Origin: Streptomyces sp. Tue 6430
Lineage (GTDB): Bacteria; Actinomycetota; Actinomycetes; Streptomycetales; Streptomycetaceae
Direction of reading: 5' to 3'
NCBI GenBank assembly: GCA_021568835.1
Contig: JAKGSH010000001.1
Location: forward strand, 124,001-188,000
DNA: 64,000 bases
The position numbers and the translations under genes are program-made. Of this stretch, positions 45,028 through 55,308 are shown one piece after another. Each line of letters begins with the position of its first letter. Position 1 is the first letter of the stretch. A model generated the notes under the pieces. The model did not search any database and was not told where the DNA came from. It saw only the letters and a list, made by a program, of their open reading frames with translations.

Positions 45028-47741
45028 ATGACGGAGGTACGTCCGGCGGCGGCCGCCTCGGCCTCCCTGTGGGAGCGCGACGAGGAGGTGGCCGTCATCG
45101 AGCGGGTGGTGGACCGGCTGTGCGCCGACCGCTCCTCGCCGGGCCGGGTGCACCTGCTGCGCGGCGACGCGGGGTTCGGCAAGACGACGCTGCTGGCCGA
45201 GACCCGACGCATCGCCGAGGCCCGCGGCTGCACGGTGTGGTCGGCCCGCGGCGGCGAGACCCTCAGGTCCGTCCCCTTCAACGTCGTACGGCAGCTCCTC
45301 CAGCCCGCCCTGCTGTCCCTGCTCCCGGAGGAGGCCCGCGAATACCTCGGTGACTGGTACGACATCGCGGGCCCGGCCCTCGGCATCGCCGAACCGGGCG
45401 AAGGCCACGCCGACCCGCAGGGCGTGTGCGACGGCCTCGTCGCCGCCGTGACCCGGCTGGCCCGGCGGGACTGGCCGCTCGTCCTGCTGGTGGACGACGC
45501 GCACTGGGCCGACCAGGAGACCCTGCGCTGGCTCGCCGCCTTCGTGGAACGCCTCGACGACCTCTCCGTCCTGGTCGTCGTCGCCCGCAGGACCGGCGAG
45601 GCCAAGGGCGAGGGCGCCCAGTACCTCGACGCGGTCGCCGCGGTCGCCGGGCAGTCCGTCACCAGCCTGAGCGCCCTGACCCCGGAGGCGGTCGCCGGCC
45701 TCACCCGCGCCACCCTCGGCGAGCACGCCGACGACCCGTTCTGCCGCGAGGTCTGGGCCGTCACCGGCGGCAACCCCTACGACACCGTCGAACTCCTCGC
45801 CAAGGTGCAGGACCGGGCTCTCGTGCCCGCCGAGTCCTCCGCCACCGAACTGCGCCCGCTGAACCGCTCCGCGCGCGGCGGCGGTCTCGTCGACCGCCTG
45901 GAACAACTGGGCGTCGACGCCACCCGGTTCGCCATGGCGGCCGCCATCCTCGGCGCCGGGATCACCGTCGACCAGGCGGCCCGGCTCGCCGGCATGCGCC
46001 ACGAGGTCGCGGTCCGCTGCGCCGAACTGCTGCGCACCGCCCGCCTCCTGACCACACCCGACGCGATGGCCGCCCCCGCCGACGACGGCGACCTGGAGTT
46101 CGTCCACCCCCTGATCGCCACCGCCGTCTACGACTCCATCCCCGAAGGTCTGCGCAAGGCGATGCACGGCATCGCCGCCCAGGTCGTCATCGACGCCGGC
46201 AAGGGCCTCGCGGCGGCCTCCCGGCACCTGCTCCAGGTCCACGCGGACGACGACGAGGAACTCGTGGAGCAACTGCGCGAGGCCGCCCGCGAACACCTCG
46301 CCGTCGGCGCCCCGGACGCGGCCCGCCGCTGCCTGGAACGCGCCCTGGCGGAACCGCCCACGCCCGACGCGCACCCGCACGTCCTCTACGAACTCGGCTG
46401 CACCACCCTCCTCACCTCGCCCGCCAGGACCATCGAGCACCTGCGGACCGCGCTCGCCCTGCCCGGCCTCGACAACGCCGAACGGGTCGACGCCGTCTAC
46501 TGCCTCTCCCAGGCCCTCACCCACAACGACCAGTTGGGGGAGGCCGTCCGCACCGTCGAGGCGGAGGCCGCCCGGCAGCCCACCGGACCGGCCCGGATGC
46601 GGCTCCAGGCGGTGCAGTTCATGTGGGAGGGCATCCACGCCGGCGAGACCACCTCACCCGACCGCTCCGCGAGACTCAGCAGGCTCGCCGCCACCTGCAC
46701 CGGCCGCGACAACGCCGAACGGGCCCTGCTCATCCTGCGCGGCTTCGACGCCATGACCCACGGCGAGAACGCGGAAGTGGTCGTCGAACTGTGCGACCGC
46801 GCCCTGGTCAACGGCCGCCTCGCGCCCGGCCTCGGCTGGACCGACCCCGAGTGGGGCCTCGAACTGCTGATGATGCTGGCCAGTTCGTACGCCTACACCG
46901 ACCGGCTCGACCGCGCCGAAGCCCTCTTCAACGAGGCCCTGCGCGCCTACGCCACCGCCGGCTGGAGCGGCGGCCACCTCGCCCTGGCCCACGCCTACCT
47001 CGGACTCGGCCTGCGCCGCCGGGGCCGGCTGCGGGAGGCGGAGGAGTCCCTGCGGGAGTCACTGCGCATCGCCGAACGCGTCGGGCGCGGCCTGCCCCTG
47101 TACTGGTCGGCCACCTGCAACCTCGTCGACACGCTGCTCGCCCGCGGACACGTCCGGGAGGCCTGGGACGTCGCCGAGCAGTACGGCTTCGCCCCGCCCT
47201 ACCCCTCCACGATCGTGCTGCCCGACCCGCGGTCGGTGCGCGGCCGGCTGCTGCTGGCCGTCGGCCGCACCCAGGACGGCGTCAACGAGCTGGAGGAGGC
47301 CGGGAAGGCGGCCGCCGCCCGCGGTCACCTCAACCCGGTGCTGGTGCCCTGGGCCGCGGACCTGGCCAGGGCCCTCGCCACCGAGGACCCCGCCCGTGCG
47401 GCCCAGCTGGCCTCCGACGCCCGCCGCCAGGCCGAACGCTTCGGCACGGACACCGCCATCGGCGAGGCCCTGCGCTGCGCCGCCGCCCTGGAGACCGGCC
47501 GGCGCGCGGTCCGTCTCGCCGCCCAGGCGGTCGCCTACCTGGAGGCCTCGCCCTGCCAGTACGAACACGCCGCCGCCCGCGTCGAGTACGGCATCGTCTC
47601 CCGTTCGGCCTCCGAACTCCAGCGGGCCTCACCCTCGCCCGCTCCTGCGACGCGGACGGCCTCGCCGCCCGGGCCCGGGCCGCCCTGGACGCCCTCGCCG
47701 CCCCGGCGGTCGGCCGGGTACCGGGCCAGACACGCAGGTAG
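45028..47741 (+). CDS. LAL-type large ATPase regulator without LuxR helix-turn-helix, single-base frameshift
   Basis: About 904 residues after correction at about 47627, where one G is lost in CGGGGCCTC. The N-terminal AAA/STAND domain has Walker A LRGDAGFGKTTLLAE and Walker B LVLLVDDAHWADQETLRWLA, then a sensor region and TPR-like helical repeats (AHAYLGLGLRRRGRLREAEE, AEALFNEALRAYATAGW). LAL proteins normally end in a LuxR DNA-binding domain. This one ends CDADGLAARARAALDALAAP, then VGRVPGQTRR and a stop, just where that domain would begin. It may work through a partner or be truncated. ATG with GGGGAGG upstream. It lies beside the pca operon, convergent with it. Confidence 0.87.
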
Positions 47742-48022
47742 ACACCCGGGCGGCCAGGACCTCCGCGAGGTCGGCTCCCCGCCGGGCCCGCAAGCGACGG
47801 GTCCGGCAGCAGGGCCTTCTTCCGGCCGTCGCCGTGCCGGGCTCCCGACTGTGGCCTGACGGAGCCCGGGCGGTCGGCCCTCGTCGCCCGGAGGGCGGGG
47901 CCCTTGGCGGACGGCGTCCGGCTCAGGCCGTCCCGGGGCTCGCGGGGCCGGGGCCGGGCCGACTCCGGGCTGGGTCCGCAACGCCGGGGCGCCGGCCGAG
48001 CCGGGGCGCAGGCCCGGCACGG

Positions 48023-49147
48023 TCACCCCTCGGCGGTCTCCTCCGCCAGGACGCGCTGGGCCGTCGCGAAGGCGGAGTTCGCCGCGGGGACCCCGCAGTA
48101 GACGGCCGTCTGGAGCAGGACCGCGCCGATCTCCTCCGGGGTGAGCCCGTTGCGCCGGGCCGCCCGGACGTGCATGGCCAGCTCGTCGTAGTGGCCGTGG
48201 GCGACCAGCGCGGTCAGGGTGATCATGCTGCGCTCGCGGCGGCTGAGCGTCGGGTCGGTCCAGATCTCGCCCCAGGCGTAGCGGGAGATGAAGTCCTGGA
48301 AGCGCGCGGTGAACGGCGTCTGGCGGGCCTGCGCCCGGTCCACGTGCGCGTCCCCGAGCACCTCCCGCCGTACCCGCATGCCGCGTCCGGCGCCCTCGCC
48401 GAAGTGGGCGCGCAGCGCGGTCAGCACGGCCTGCGGACACTGCGCGGGGGCCAGGTGGGAGGCGCCCGGGATCTCCACGAGCGCGGCGCCCGGCACCGCG
48501 TCCGCGATCTCCCGCAGATGCGCCGGCGGCGTCGCGGGGTCCTCGCGCCCGGCGACCAGCAGCGTGGGTACGGTGATCTCCGCGAGCCGCCCGCGCAGGT
48601 CGAACGCGGCCAGCGCGTCGCAGCAGGCGGCGTAGCCCGCCGGGTCGGCACGACGGTGGTCGGCGACCAGGGCGGGGACCGTGAAGTCACCGGCGAACCA
48701 GCGGGAGTCCGCGCTGTCCGCGACCGGGGCGAGCCCTTCGCTCCGCACGAGCGCGGCCCGGTCCCGCCAGGGCCGGGCGCCGCCGAAGTGGGCCGACGAG
48801 CAGATCACCGCGAGGGACGACACCCGCTCGGGGTGGTGCAGCGCCAGGTGCAGGCCGACCGCCCCGCCCAGCGACACGCCCGCGTAGGCGAACCGCTCCA
48901 GGCCGAGGGAGTCGGCGAGCGCCAGCACGAGGGCGGACAGGTCGCCGACGGTGGCGCCGGGACCGATCAGACCGGCCGCCGAGCCGCCGTGCCCCGGCAG
49001 GTCCCAGCGGATCACCCGGTGCGTGACGGCCAGTTCGGGCGCGACCTCGTCCCACAGCGCGTACGAGGTGCCGAGGGAGGTGCCGAGGATCAGCGGGGGA
49101 GCGGAATCCGGCCCCTCGGCCAGGTGGTTGAGCAGCTTCTCGGTCAA
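48023..49147 (-). CDS. pcaL: PcaL: 3-oxoadipate enol-lactonase fused to 4-carboxymuconolactone decarboxylase
   Basis: A 374-residue fusion that carries out two successive steps of protocatechuate degradation. Residues 1-255 are an alpha/beta hydrolase (LGTSLGTSYALWDEVAPELA, nucleophile in YAGVSLGGAVGLHLAL, SHLAPAQCP with the histidine): the enol-lactonase, PcaD. Residues 255-374 are the decarboxylase PcaC (GEIWTDPTLSRRERSMITLT, GHYDELAMHVRAARRNGLT, QTAVYCGVPAANSAF). It starts with TTG overlapping the pcaB stop. It is the last gene of the pca operon. The fusion is the usual state in Streptomyces and Rhodococcus. Confidence 0.95.
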   Translation of the reverse strand: MTEKLLNHLAEGPDSAPPLILGTSLGTSYALWDEVAPELAVTHRVIRWDLPGHGGSAAGLIGPGATVGDLSALVLALADSLGLERFAYAGVSLGGAVGLHLALHHPERVSSLAVICSSAHFGGARPWRDRAALVRSEGLAPVADSADSRWFAGDFTVPALVADHRRADPAGYAACCDALAAFDLRGRLAEITVPTLLVAGREDPATPPAHLREIADAVPGAALVEIPGASHLAPAQCPQAVLTALRAHFGEGAGRGMRVRREVLGDAHVDRAQARQTPFTARFQDFISRYAWGEIWTDPTLSRRERSMITLTALVAHGHYDELAMHVRAARRNGLTPEEIGAVLLQTAVYCGVPAANSAFATAQRVLAEETAEG

Positions 49148-50472
49148 CGTCGCTCCAGCGCACGGTCGGTGAGGGCTCCGGCGGAGCCGGTGTAGCGGGC
49201 GGGATCGGTCGGGCCGTCGAGGTCGACGTCCTTCAACGCCGGTTCCTCGGCGAGGAGTTCGCCCAGCGAGCGGCCTTCGGCGAAGGTGCGGGGCGCGAGC
49301 CGGGTCAGCAGCTCCCTGGCGCGGGCCCGGCCGAGCACCGCGGACAGCTCGGCGGAGAGCCGTTCGGAGACGATCAGTCCGTGGGTGAGCCCGAGGTGCC
49401 CGCGCATGACGTCCGCGTGCACCCGCAGCCCCTCGGTCAGCTCCGCCGCGTCCCGGGCGGCCCCGCCGACCAGCCGCAGCAGGTCCCGCAGCGGCTCCCA
49501 CTCCGCGTGCCAGGCCCCGGCCGGCCGCTCGTCCCCCGCCACCAGGGCGCCGTACAGCGTCGCCGCGAGCTGCGGGGCCCGCAGGGCGGCGGCGGTGATC
49601 AGTGTGGACCGCACCGGGTTCGCCTTGTGGGGCATGGCCGAGGAACCGCCGCCGCCGCCCTCCGAGACCTCCGCGACCTCGGTGCGGGAGAGGGTGAGCA
49701 CATCGGCCGCCGTCTTCCCCAGGGCCCCCGCCGTGAAGGCCAGGCACCCGGCCAGGTCGGCGACCGGGGTGCGCAGCGTGTGCCATGGCAACAGCGTTGC
49801 GCGCAGGCCCAGTTCCCGCGCGTAGGCGGCGGGCAGCTCGGTGGCGTCCGCGGCGCCGTACGCCGTGAAGGCCGCCAGCGTCCCGGCCGCGCCGCCCAGT
49901 TGGGCGGGCAGCGAGTCCCGTACCGCCGACACCCTGTCACGCGCGTCCAGCACCAGCGACCGCCACCCGGCGGCCTTCAGCCCGAACGTCGTCGGTACGG
50001 CGTGCTGGGTGAGCGTGCGACCCGGCAGGGGCGTGTCCCGGTGCTCGGCGGCCAGCCGCGCCAGCGCCCGCTGCACACGGTCCAGGTCGGCGAGGACCGC
50101 CTCCAGTGCCCGCACCGCGACCAGCATGGTCGCCGTGTCCATGATGTCCTGGCTGGTGGCGCCCCGGTGGACGTACGGCCCGTACTCCGTGCCGACCGCC
50201 TCCGTCAGGTCCGCGACCAGGGGGATGACCGGGTTGCCGCCGCTCCTCGCGCGCGCGGCGAGGGACCGTGCGTCGAAGGCGCCCGCGGCGGCCCCGGTGA
50301 CGGCCCGCCCGGCCGCGGCCGGGGCCAGGCCCAGCGCGGCCTGCGCACGGGTCAGCGCGGCCTCCGCGTCGAGCAGCGCCCGCAGGTAGGCAGCGTCGCT
50401 CGTCGCGCGGGCCGCCGGGGAGCCGGTCCACCCGGGGGCGAGCAGACCGGCGTCCGACTCGTCAGCTGTCAC
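49144..50472 (-). CDS. pcaB: 3-carboxy-cis,cis-muconate cycloisomerase
   Basis: Converts 3-carboxymuconate to 4-carboxymuconolactone. The 442-residue protein belongs to the fumarase/aspartase superfamily, with YVHRGATSQDIMDTATML, the early catalytic region PGRTLTQHAVPTTFGLKAAG and the signature GGGGGSSAMPHKANPV carrying the catalytic serine. The GTG start at 50472 overlaps the pcaG stop by 4 nt, and its own stop overlaps pcaL. The product passes directly to PcaL, encoded next. Confidence 0.95.
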   Translation of the reverse strand: MTADESDAGLLAPGWTGSPAARATSDAAYLRALLDAEAALTRAQAALGLAPAAAGRAVTGAAAGAFDARSLAARARSGGNPVIPLVADLTEAVGTEYGPYVHRGATSQDIMDTATMLVAVRALEAVLADLDRVQRALARLAAEHRDTPLPGRTLTQHAVPTTFGLKAAGWRSLVLDARDRVSAVRDSLPAQLGGAAGTLAAFTAYGAADATELPAAYARELGLRATLLPWHTLRTPVADLAGCLAFTAGALGKTAADVLTLSRTEVAEVSEGGGGGSSAMPHKANPVRSTLITAAALRAPQLAATLYGALVAGDERPAGAWHAEWEPLRDLLRLVGGAARDAAELTEGLRVHADVMRGHLGLTHGLIVSERLSAELSAVLGRARARELLTRLAPRTFAEGRSLGELLAEEPALKDVDLDGPTDPARYTGSAGALTDRALERR

Positions 50473-51074
50473 TGGAACTCCAGGAAGACCGTCTCGCCCT
50501 CGCCCTGAAGGCGGATGTCGAAACGGTAGGCGCCCCGGCCGTCGGCGGCCGCGACCAGCGTGCCGCGGCGCGCCGGGTCGAGTCCGGCCAGCAGCGGGTC
50601 GCCGGCGTGCGCGGCCGTGTCCTCGGGCAGGTAGATCCGGGTGAACAGATGCACGAGCAGCCCGCGCGCGAACACGCACACGCTGAGGTACGGGGCGCTG
50701 CGCCCGCGCGCGCCGGGCCGCAGGGTCCGCGCGTACCAGTGACCGTTCGCGTCGGTCTGGATACGGCCCCAGCCGGTGAACTCCACGCCGTTGCGGCCCA
50801 GATAGCCGCCGGTCGAGGGGTCCCGCCGGATCGAGCCGTCCACGGCGGGCACCCGGCCGTCCGGGTCCGGGCCCCACAGCTCGACGAAGGCGTCCGGCAG
50901 CGGCCGGCCCTCGCCGTCGTGCACGTACCCCTGGAGGGTGATCGTGTCGGGGTGGCCGACGGGCGCGATGTCACCGCCGCCCGGGAAGGGCAGCGCGTAC
51001 CCGTAGAAGGGGCCGACCGTGTGCGACGGGGTGGGCAGCACCTTCTCCGGGCTGCCGGTGTCGATCTTCGTCAT
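50469..51074 (-). CDS. pcaG: protocatechuate 3,4-dioxygenase alpha subunit
   Basis: Non-catalytic subunit of the ring-cleaving dioxygenase. The 201-residue protein has the intradiol dioxygenase fold: TPSHTVGPFYGYALPFPGGG at the N-terminus, then GYVHDGEGRPLPDAFVELWG and LSVCVFARGLLVHLFTRIYL. The iron ligands of the beta subunit are not conserved here, as expected for alpha. It lies 6 nt after pcaH and overlaps pcaB. Confidence 0.95.
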   Translation of the reverse strand: MTKIDTGSPEKVLPTPSHTVGPFYGYALPFPGGGDIAPVGHPDTITLQGYVHDGEGRPLPDAFVELWGPDPDGRVPAVDGSIRRDPSTGGYLGRNGVEFTGWGRIQTDANGHWYARTLRPGARGRSAPYLSVCVFARGLLVHLFTRIYLPEDTAAHAGDPLLAGLDPARRGTLVAAADGRGAYRFDIRLQGEGETVFLEFQ

Positions 51075-51080
51075 GGCGGG

Positions 51081-51854
51081 TCAGCGTCCTTCTTCGATCC
51101 AGGTGGCGTTCGGGCCGTCCAGCACGATGTCCCAGTGGTAGCCGAGCGAGAACTCGGGCACGGACAGGCCGTGGTCGTAGGTGGCGACCAACCGCTGCCG
51201 CGCCGCGTCGTCCGTCACCGACTGCAGGATCGGGTCGTAGGGGAACAGCGGGTCGTTCGGGAAGTACATCTGCGTCACCAGCCGTTGGGTGAACGCCGAG
51301 CCGAACAGCGAGAAGTGGATGTGCGCGGGCCGCCAGGCGTTGACGTGGTTGCGCCACGGGTACGGGCCCGGCTGGATCGTGGTGAAGCGGTAGAGACCGT
51401 CGTCGTCGGTGAGCGTGCGGCCCACCCCGGTGAAGTTCGGGTCCAGCGGGGCGTCGTGCTGCTCGCGCTGATGGGCGTACCGGCCGGCCGAGTTGGCCTG
51501 CCAGATCTCCACCAGCTGGCCGCGGACCGGCCGCCCGGAGCGGTCGAGGAGCCGGCCCGAGACGGTGATGCGCTCGCCGATCGGCTCGCCGCGGTGGTGC
51601 CGGGTCAGGTCGTTGTCGATCTCGGTGACGTCCCGCTCGCCGAAGGCCGGCGAGGCCAGCTCCACCAGCTCCGGGTCCTTGCGGACGTCGATGGTGACCG
51701 GCGGCTGCCGCGGATGGCGCAGGAGCGAGGAACGGTAGGGGGCGTAGTCGCGGCGCGGATGGTGCTCGACGGGGGCGCCGCCGGCGAGCCGCTTCTCGTA
51801 CGCGGCGTGCTCGGCCGCGATCTCCTGGTCGATGTCGGCTTGCGTGAGAGTCAT
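51081..51854 (-). CDS. pcaH: protocatechuate 3,4-dioxygenase beta subunit
   Basis: Catalytic Fe(III) subunit that opens the protocatechuate ring between the hydroxyls. In the 257-residue protein the iron-binding residues are visible: one Tyr in SAGRYAHQREQHDAP, the second Tyr in QPGPYPWRNHVN, and the His pair in NAWRPAHIHFSLFG. GRLLDRSGRPVRGQLVEIWQ is the family's core strand pair. ATG at 51854, 23 nt after the pcaF stop, in a polycistronic operon. Confidence 0.95.
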   Translation of the reverse strand: MTLTQADIDQEIAAEHAAYEKRLAGGAPVEHHPRRDYAPYRSSLLRHPRQPPVTIDVRKDPELVELASPAFGERDVTEIDNDLTRHHRGEPIGERITVSGRLLDRSGRPVRGQLVEIWQANSAGRYAHQREQHDAPLDPNFTGVGRTLTDDDGLYRFTTIQPGPYPWRNHVNAWRPAHIHFSLFGSAFTQRLVTQMYFPNDPLFPYDPILQSVTDDAARQRLVATYDHGLSVPEFSLGYHWDIVLDGPNATWIEEGR

Positions 51855-51876
51855 GAGGAGTCCCGGGTCACTGGGG

Positions 51877-53082
51877 TCACTGGCGTTCGAGGACGAGGGC
51901 GAGGCCTTGGCCCACGCCGATGCAGAGGGTGGCGACACCGACACCGGAGCCGCGGCGGGCGAGCTGGTGGGCGACGGTGCCGGCGAGGCGGGCGCCGGAG
52001 GCGCCGAGCGGATGGCCGAGGGCGATGGCGCCGCCCTGCGGGTTGAGGATCGCCGGGTCGAACGCGGGCCACTCGGCCACGCAGCCCAGCACCTGGGCGG
52101 CGAAGGCCTCGTTCAGCTCCAGCACGGACAGGTCGTCGAAGCCCCTGCCCGCCTTGGCGAGGGCCCGGTCGACCGCCTCGACGGGGGCGAGTCCGAAGTA
52201 CTGCGGGTCCAGGGCCGACACCCCGGTGGCGCTGACCCGGGCGAGGGGTTCGCGGCCGACGGCCCTCAGGCCCTCCTCGTCGACGAGGAGCAGGGCCGCG
52301 GCGCCGTCGTTGAGCGGCGACGCGTTCCCGGCGGTGACCGTGCCGCCCTCGGTGCGGAACGACGGTCTCAGCTTCGCCATCGCCTCCAGGGAGGCGTCCG
52401 GCCGCACCGACTCGTCGGCCGCGAACACCAGCGGGTCGCCCTTGCGGCGGGGGATCGTGACCGGGACCAGCTCGGCGTCGAACAGCCCCTGCTCCCGGGC
52501 CCGCGCCGCCTTGCGGTGGCTGTTCAGCGCGAACTCGTCCTGCTGCGCACGGGTGATCCCGTGCTTGTCGGCGATCAGCTCCGCGCTCTCGCCGAGCGGG
52601 ATCGTCCACTGCGGGTCCATCCGCGGGTTGACCATCCGCCAGCCCAGCGTGGTCGAGTACAGCTCCGCGTGGCCCGCGGGGAACGGCCGGTCGCTCTTGG
52701 GCAGCACGTAGGGCGCGCGGGTCATCGACTCGACACCGCCGGCCACGGCGATCGAGGCGTCCCCGACGGCGATCGCGCGGGCCGCCTGGATCACCGCCTC
52801 CAGCCCGGAGGCGCACAGCCGGTTGACGGTCACGCCCGGCACGGAGGTCGGCAGGCCCGCCAGCAGGGCGGCCATCCGGCCCACGTTGCGGTTCTCCTCA
52901 CCGGCGCCGTTGGCGTTGCCGAAATACACGTCCTCGATCCGGGACGGGTCCAACGCGGGCGTACGGGCGAGGAGTTCACGGATCGCGTGGGCGGCGAGGT
53001 CGTCGGGGCGCAACGCGGCCAGGGCGCCGCCGTAGCGGCCGACCGGGGTGCGGACGGCGTCGACGACGTAGACGCTCTTCAC
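51877..53082 (-). CDS. pcaF: beta-ketoadipyl-CoA thiolase
   Basis: Final enzyme of the beta-ketoadipate pathway, giving succinyl-CoA and acetyl-CoA. In the 401-residue protein the acyl-accepting Cys is in [17 protein letters not shown], with [16 protein letters not shown], the His in [20 protein letters not shown] and the second Cys in [16 protein letters not shown]. The GTG start at 53082 overlaps the pcaJ stop. Placed after pcaIJ, it forms the lower part of the pathway while pcaHGBL form the upper part. Confidence 0.95.
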   Translation of the reverse strand: MKSVYVVDAVRTPVGRYGGALAALRPDDLAAHAIRELLARTPALDPSRIEDVYFGNANGAGEENRNVGRMAALLAGLPTSVPGVTVNRLCASGLEAVIQAARAIAVGDASIAVAGGVESMTRAPYVLPKSDRPFPAGHAELYSTTLGWRMVNPRMDPQWTIPLGESAELIADKHGITRAQQDEFALNSHRKAARAREQGLFDAELVPVTIPRRKGDPLVFAADESVRPDASLEAMAKLRPSFRTEGGTVTAGNASPLNDGAAALLLVDEEGLRAVGREPLARVSATGVSALDPQYFGLAPVEAVDRALAKAGRGFDDLSVLELNEAFAAQVLGCVAEWPAFDPAILNPQGGAIALGHPLGASGARLAGTVAHQLARRGSGVGVATLCIGVGQGLALVLERQ

Positions 53083-53798
53083 TGCGGGATCTCCTCGATC
53101 TCCCGGGTCTCCTGGGTCTCCCGGGTCTCCTGGGTCTCCCGGATCTCCTGGGTCTCCCGGATCCCCTGCGGGACGCGGACCTCGGCGTCCGTCTTCGCCA
53201 CGATCTCGTCCACGCCCACGCCGGGCGCGGTCTCGACGAGCACCAGGCCGTCCTCGGTGACGTCGAGGACGCCCAGGTCGGTCACGATGCGGTCGACGCA
53301 GCCCTTGCCGGTCAGCGGCAGCGTGCACGCGGCGAGGATCTTCGGGCTGCCGTCCTTCGCGGTGTGCGTCATGACGACGATGACGGTACGGGCGCCGTGG
53401 ACCAGGTCCATCGCCCCGCCGATGCCGGTGACCAGCTTGCCGGGGACCGCCCAGTTGGCGAGGTCGCCCCGCTCGGACACCTGCATCGCGCCGAGCACGG
53501 CGACGTCGATGTGGCCGCCGCGGATCATGCCGAAGGAGAGCGCCGAGTCGAAGAAGGAGGCGCCGGGCAGCACCGTGACGGTCTCCTTGCCGGCGTTGAT
53601 CAGGTCCGGGTCGACCTGGTCCTCGGTGGGGTAGGGGCCGGTGCCCAGGATGCCGTTCTCGCTCTCCAGGACCACCTCGACGTCCGCGGGGAGGTGGTTG
53701 GGGATCAGGGTCGGCAGGCCGATGCCGAGGTTGACGTACTGCCCGTCCTTCAGCTCGCGCGCGGCGCGGGCCGCCATCTGCTCGCGTGTCCAGGCCAT
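53079..53798 (-). CDS. pcaJ: 3-oxoadipate CoA-transferase subunit B with repetitive C-terminus
   Basis: Subunit B of the transferase that moves CoA from succinyl-CoA to 3-oxoadipate. In the 239-residue protein the catalytic glutamate is in [20 protein letters not shown], with [24 protein letters not shown] core (here [20 protein letters not shown]). The usual end is near EVRVPQGI. Beyond it lie about 25 extra residues, [20 protein letters not shown], encoded by an 18-bp tandem repeat at 53091-53160. The tail is charged and probably helical or disordered. It is joined to pcaI as TGATG. Confidence 0.94.
   Translation of the reverse strand: MAWTREQMAARAARELKDGQYVNLGIGLPTLIPNHLPADVEVVLESENGILGTGPYPTEDQVDPDLINAGKETVTVLPGASFFDSALSFGMIRGGHIDVAVLGAMQVSERGDLANWAVPGKLVTGIGGAMDLVHGARTVIVVMTHTAKDGSPKILAACTLPLTGKGCVDRIVTDLGVLDVTEDGLVLVETAPGVGVDEIVAKTDAEVRVPQGIRETQEIRETQETRETQETREIEEIPQ
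53091..53160 (-). repeat. coding minisatellite at the 3' end of pcaJ
   Basis: About four units of 18 bp, of the form CTCCTGGGTCTCCCGG(A/G)T on the plus strand, keep the reading frame and encode RETQE(I/T) repeats. Confidence 0.85.
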
Positions 53799-54579
53799 CA
53801 GCCGTTCACCCGTTCCCTCGTCGCGGGCGCCGAGACGGTCCGCTGCTCGATCTTCTTGTCGGCGGCCTGCTCGGGCGTCAGGGCCACCACCCGCTGCACG
53901 AAGATGCCCGGCACGTGCACGGCGTCCGGGTCCAGCCCGCCCGGTTCGACCAGTTCCTCGACCTCGGCGATCGTGATCCGCCCCGCCATCGCCGCGAGCG
54001 GGTTGAAGTTGCGGGCGGACCTGTTGAAGACGAGGTTGCCGTGCCGGTCCCCCTTCGCCGCCCTGACCAGGGCGTAGTCGGTGCGGATGCCGCGTTCCAG
54101 CACGTACTCGGTGCCGTCGAACTCCCGCACCTCCTTCGGCGGCGAGGCGAGCGCGACGCCGCCCTCGCCGTCGTAGCGCCACGGCAGCCCGCCCTCGGCG
54201 ATCTGGGTACCCACCCCGGCCGGGGTGTAGAAGGCGGGGATGCCGGCACCGCCGGCCCGCAGGCGCTCGGCGAGCGTGCCCTGCGGGATCATCTCGACCT
54301 CCATCTCCCCGGCCAGGTACTGGCGCGCGAACTCCTTGTTCCCCCGATGTACGACCCGGTCACCCGGGCGATCCGCCCCGCGGCCAGCAGGACGGCGAGG
54401 CCCGACTCCATCGCCCCGCAGTTGTTGGAGACGACCGAGATCCCGGTGACGCCCCGCTCGTACAGGGCCTCGATGAGCACGCCCGGTACGCCGCTCAGCC
54501 CGAAACCGCCCACTGCCAGCGACGCGCCGTCCGGCACGTCGGCCACCGCCTCCAGGGCCGTGGCGACCACCTTGTCCAT
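53798..54579 (-). CDS. pcaI: 3-oxoadipate CoA-transferase subunit A, single-base frameshift
   Basis: Subunit A of 3-oxoadipate CoA-transferase, first gene of the pca operon. The corrected 260-residue protein reads [40 protein letters not shown], then [20 protein letters not shown] and [19 protein letters not shown]. The frame breaks at the C run 54341-54345, where one base is missing in the codons for SYIGGNKEF. ATG at 54579 with a GAGAGG site. The divergent pcaV gene shares its promoter region. Confidence 0.92.
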
Positions 54580-54610
54580 GCGTGCAGCCACCTCTCTCTG
54601 TGCGCCTCAG

Positions 54611-54627
54611 CCCTCAATTAATCAGGG
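54611..54627. promoter_or_regulatory. candidate PcaV operator
   Basis: CCCTCAATTAATCAGGG is an imperfect palindrome, AT-rich at the centre, 32 bp upstream of the pcaI ATG in the pcaI-pcaV divergent region. PcaV, a MarR-type repressor, is known to regulate this operon in S. coelicolor. The exact site here is inferred. Confidence 0.5.
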
Positions 54628-54787
54628 CACTGACTATTTCGGCGAGGTGTCCTTCACGCTGCCATCGGTCGGCCGGGCCGTCAAGACTTCGGGGAAAGGT
54701 GAGGTCAAAGGCTTTTTCCATGGGCAGACAGCGGCCCGCTCTCCGGGTATCGTTCAGTGCACGTACGATTCGACTTCGGGAGCGCGC

Positions 54788-55285
54788 ATGGCCGCGGCGG
54801 ACCTCAGCACCCATCCCGGGCACCTCGCCCGGCGGCTCCAGCAGGCGCACTACCTGCTGTGGAACGCGATGGTGTCCGAGGAGACCACCTCCCCGCAGTT
54901 CGCCGTCCTCAACGCCCTCGTCGCCGAGCCGGGCCTCGACCAGCGCACGGTGGGGGAGCGGGTGGGCCTGGACCGCTCCACCGTCGCCGAGGTGATCGGC
55001 CGGCTGATCCGGCGCGGGCTCCTCGACAAGGTCCGCGACCCGCAGGACGGCCGCCGCTTCCTGCTGCACCTGACCGACGACGGCCTGCGCGTCCACCGCA
55101 GGCTCGCCGTGCGCGCGGCCCGGATGAGCCAGGTCTTCCTCGCCCCGCTGTCCGGCGAGGAGCAGACGGTGTTCTTCGACCTGATCCGCCGGGTCGCGGA
55201 CGCGGCGGAGGAGCTGCGCCACCCTGCGGAGCCCCCGGCCGGGCGGGGCGCGGACGGCGGGGAGCCCCGCCGCGCCCTCGCCTGA
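54788..55285 (+). CDS. pcaV: PcaV, MarR-family repressor of the pca operon
   Basis: A 165-residue winged-helix regulator of the MarR family. The DNA-binding part is LDQRTVGERVGLDRSTVAEV, IGRLIRRGLLDKVRDPQDGR, RFLLHLTDDG. It is preceded by the dimer helix (HYLLWNAMVSEETTSPQFAV) and followed by SQVFLAPLSGEEQTVFFDLI. Placed divergently from pcaIJFHGBL, it corresponds to PcaV, which in S. coelicolor represses the operon until protocatechuate binds. ATG at 54788. Confidence 0.92.
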   Translation: MAAADLSTHPGHLARRLQQAHYLLWNAMVSEETTSPQFAVLNALVAEPGLDQRTVGERVGLDRSTVAEVIGRLIRRGLLDKVRDPQDGRRFLLHLTDDGLRVHRRLAVRAARMSQVFLAPLSGEEQTVFFDLIRRVADAAEELRHPAEPPAGRGADGGEPRRALA

Positions 55286-55308
55286 ACCGGTCGGGGCGGT
55301 CCCGGGCG

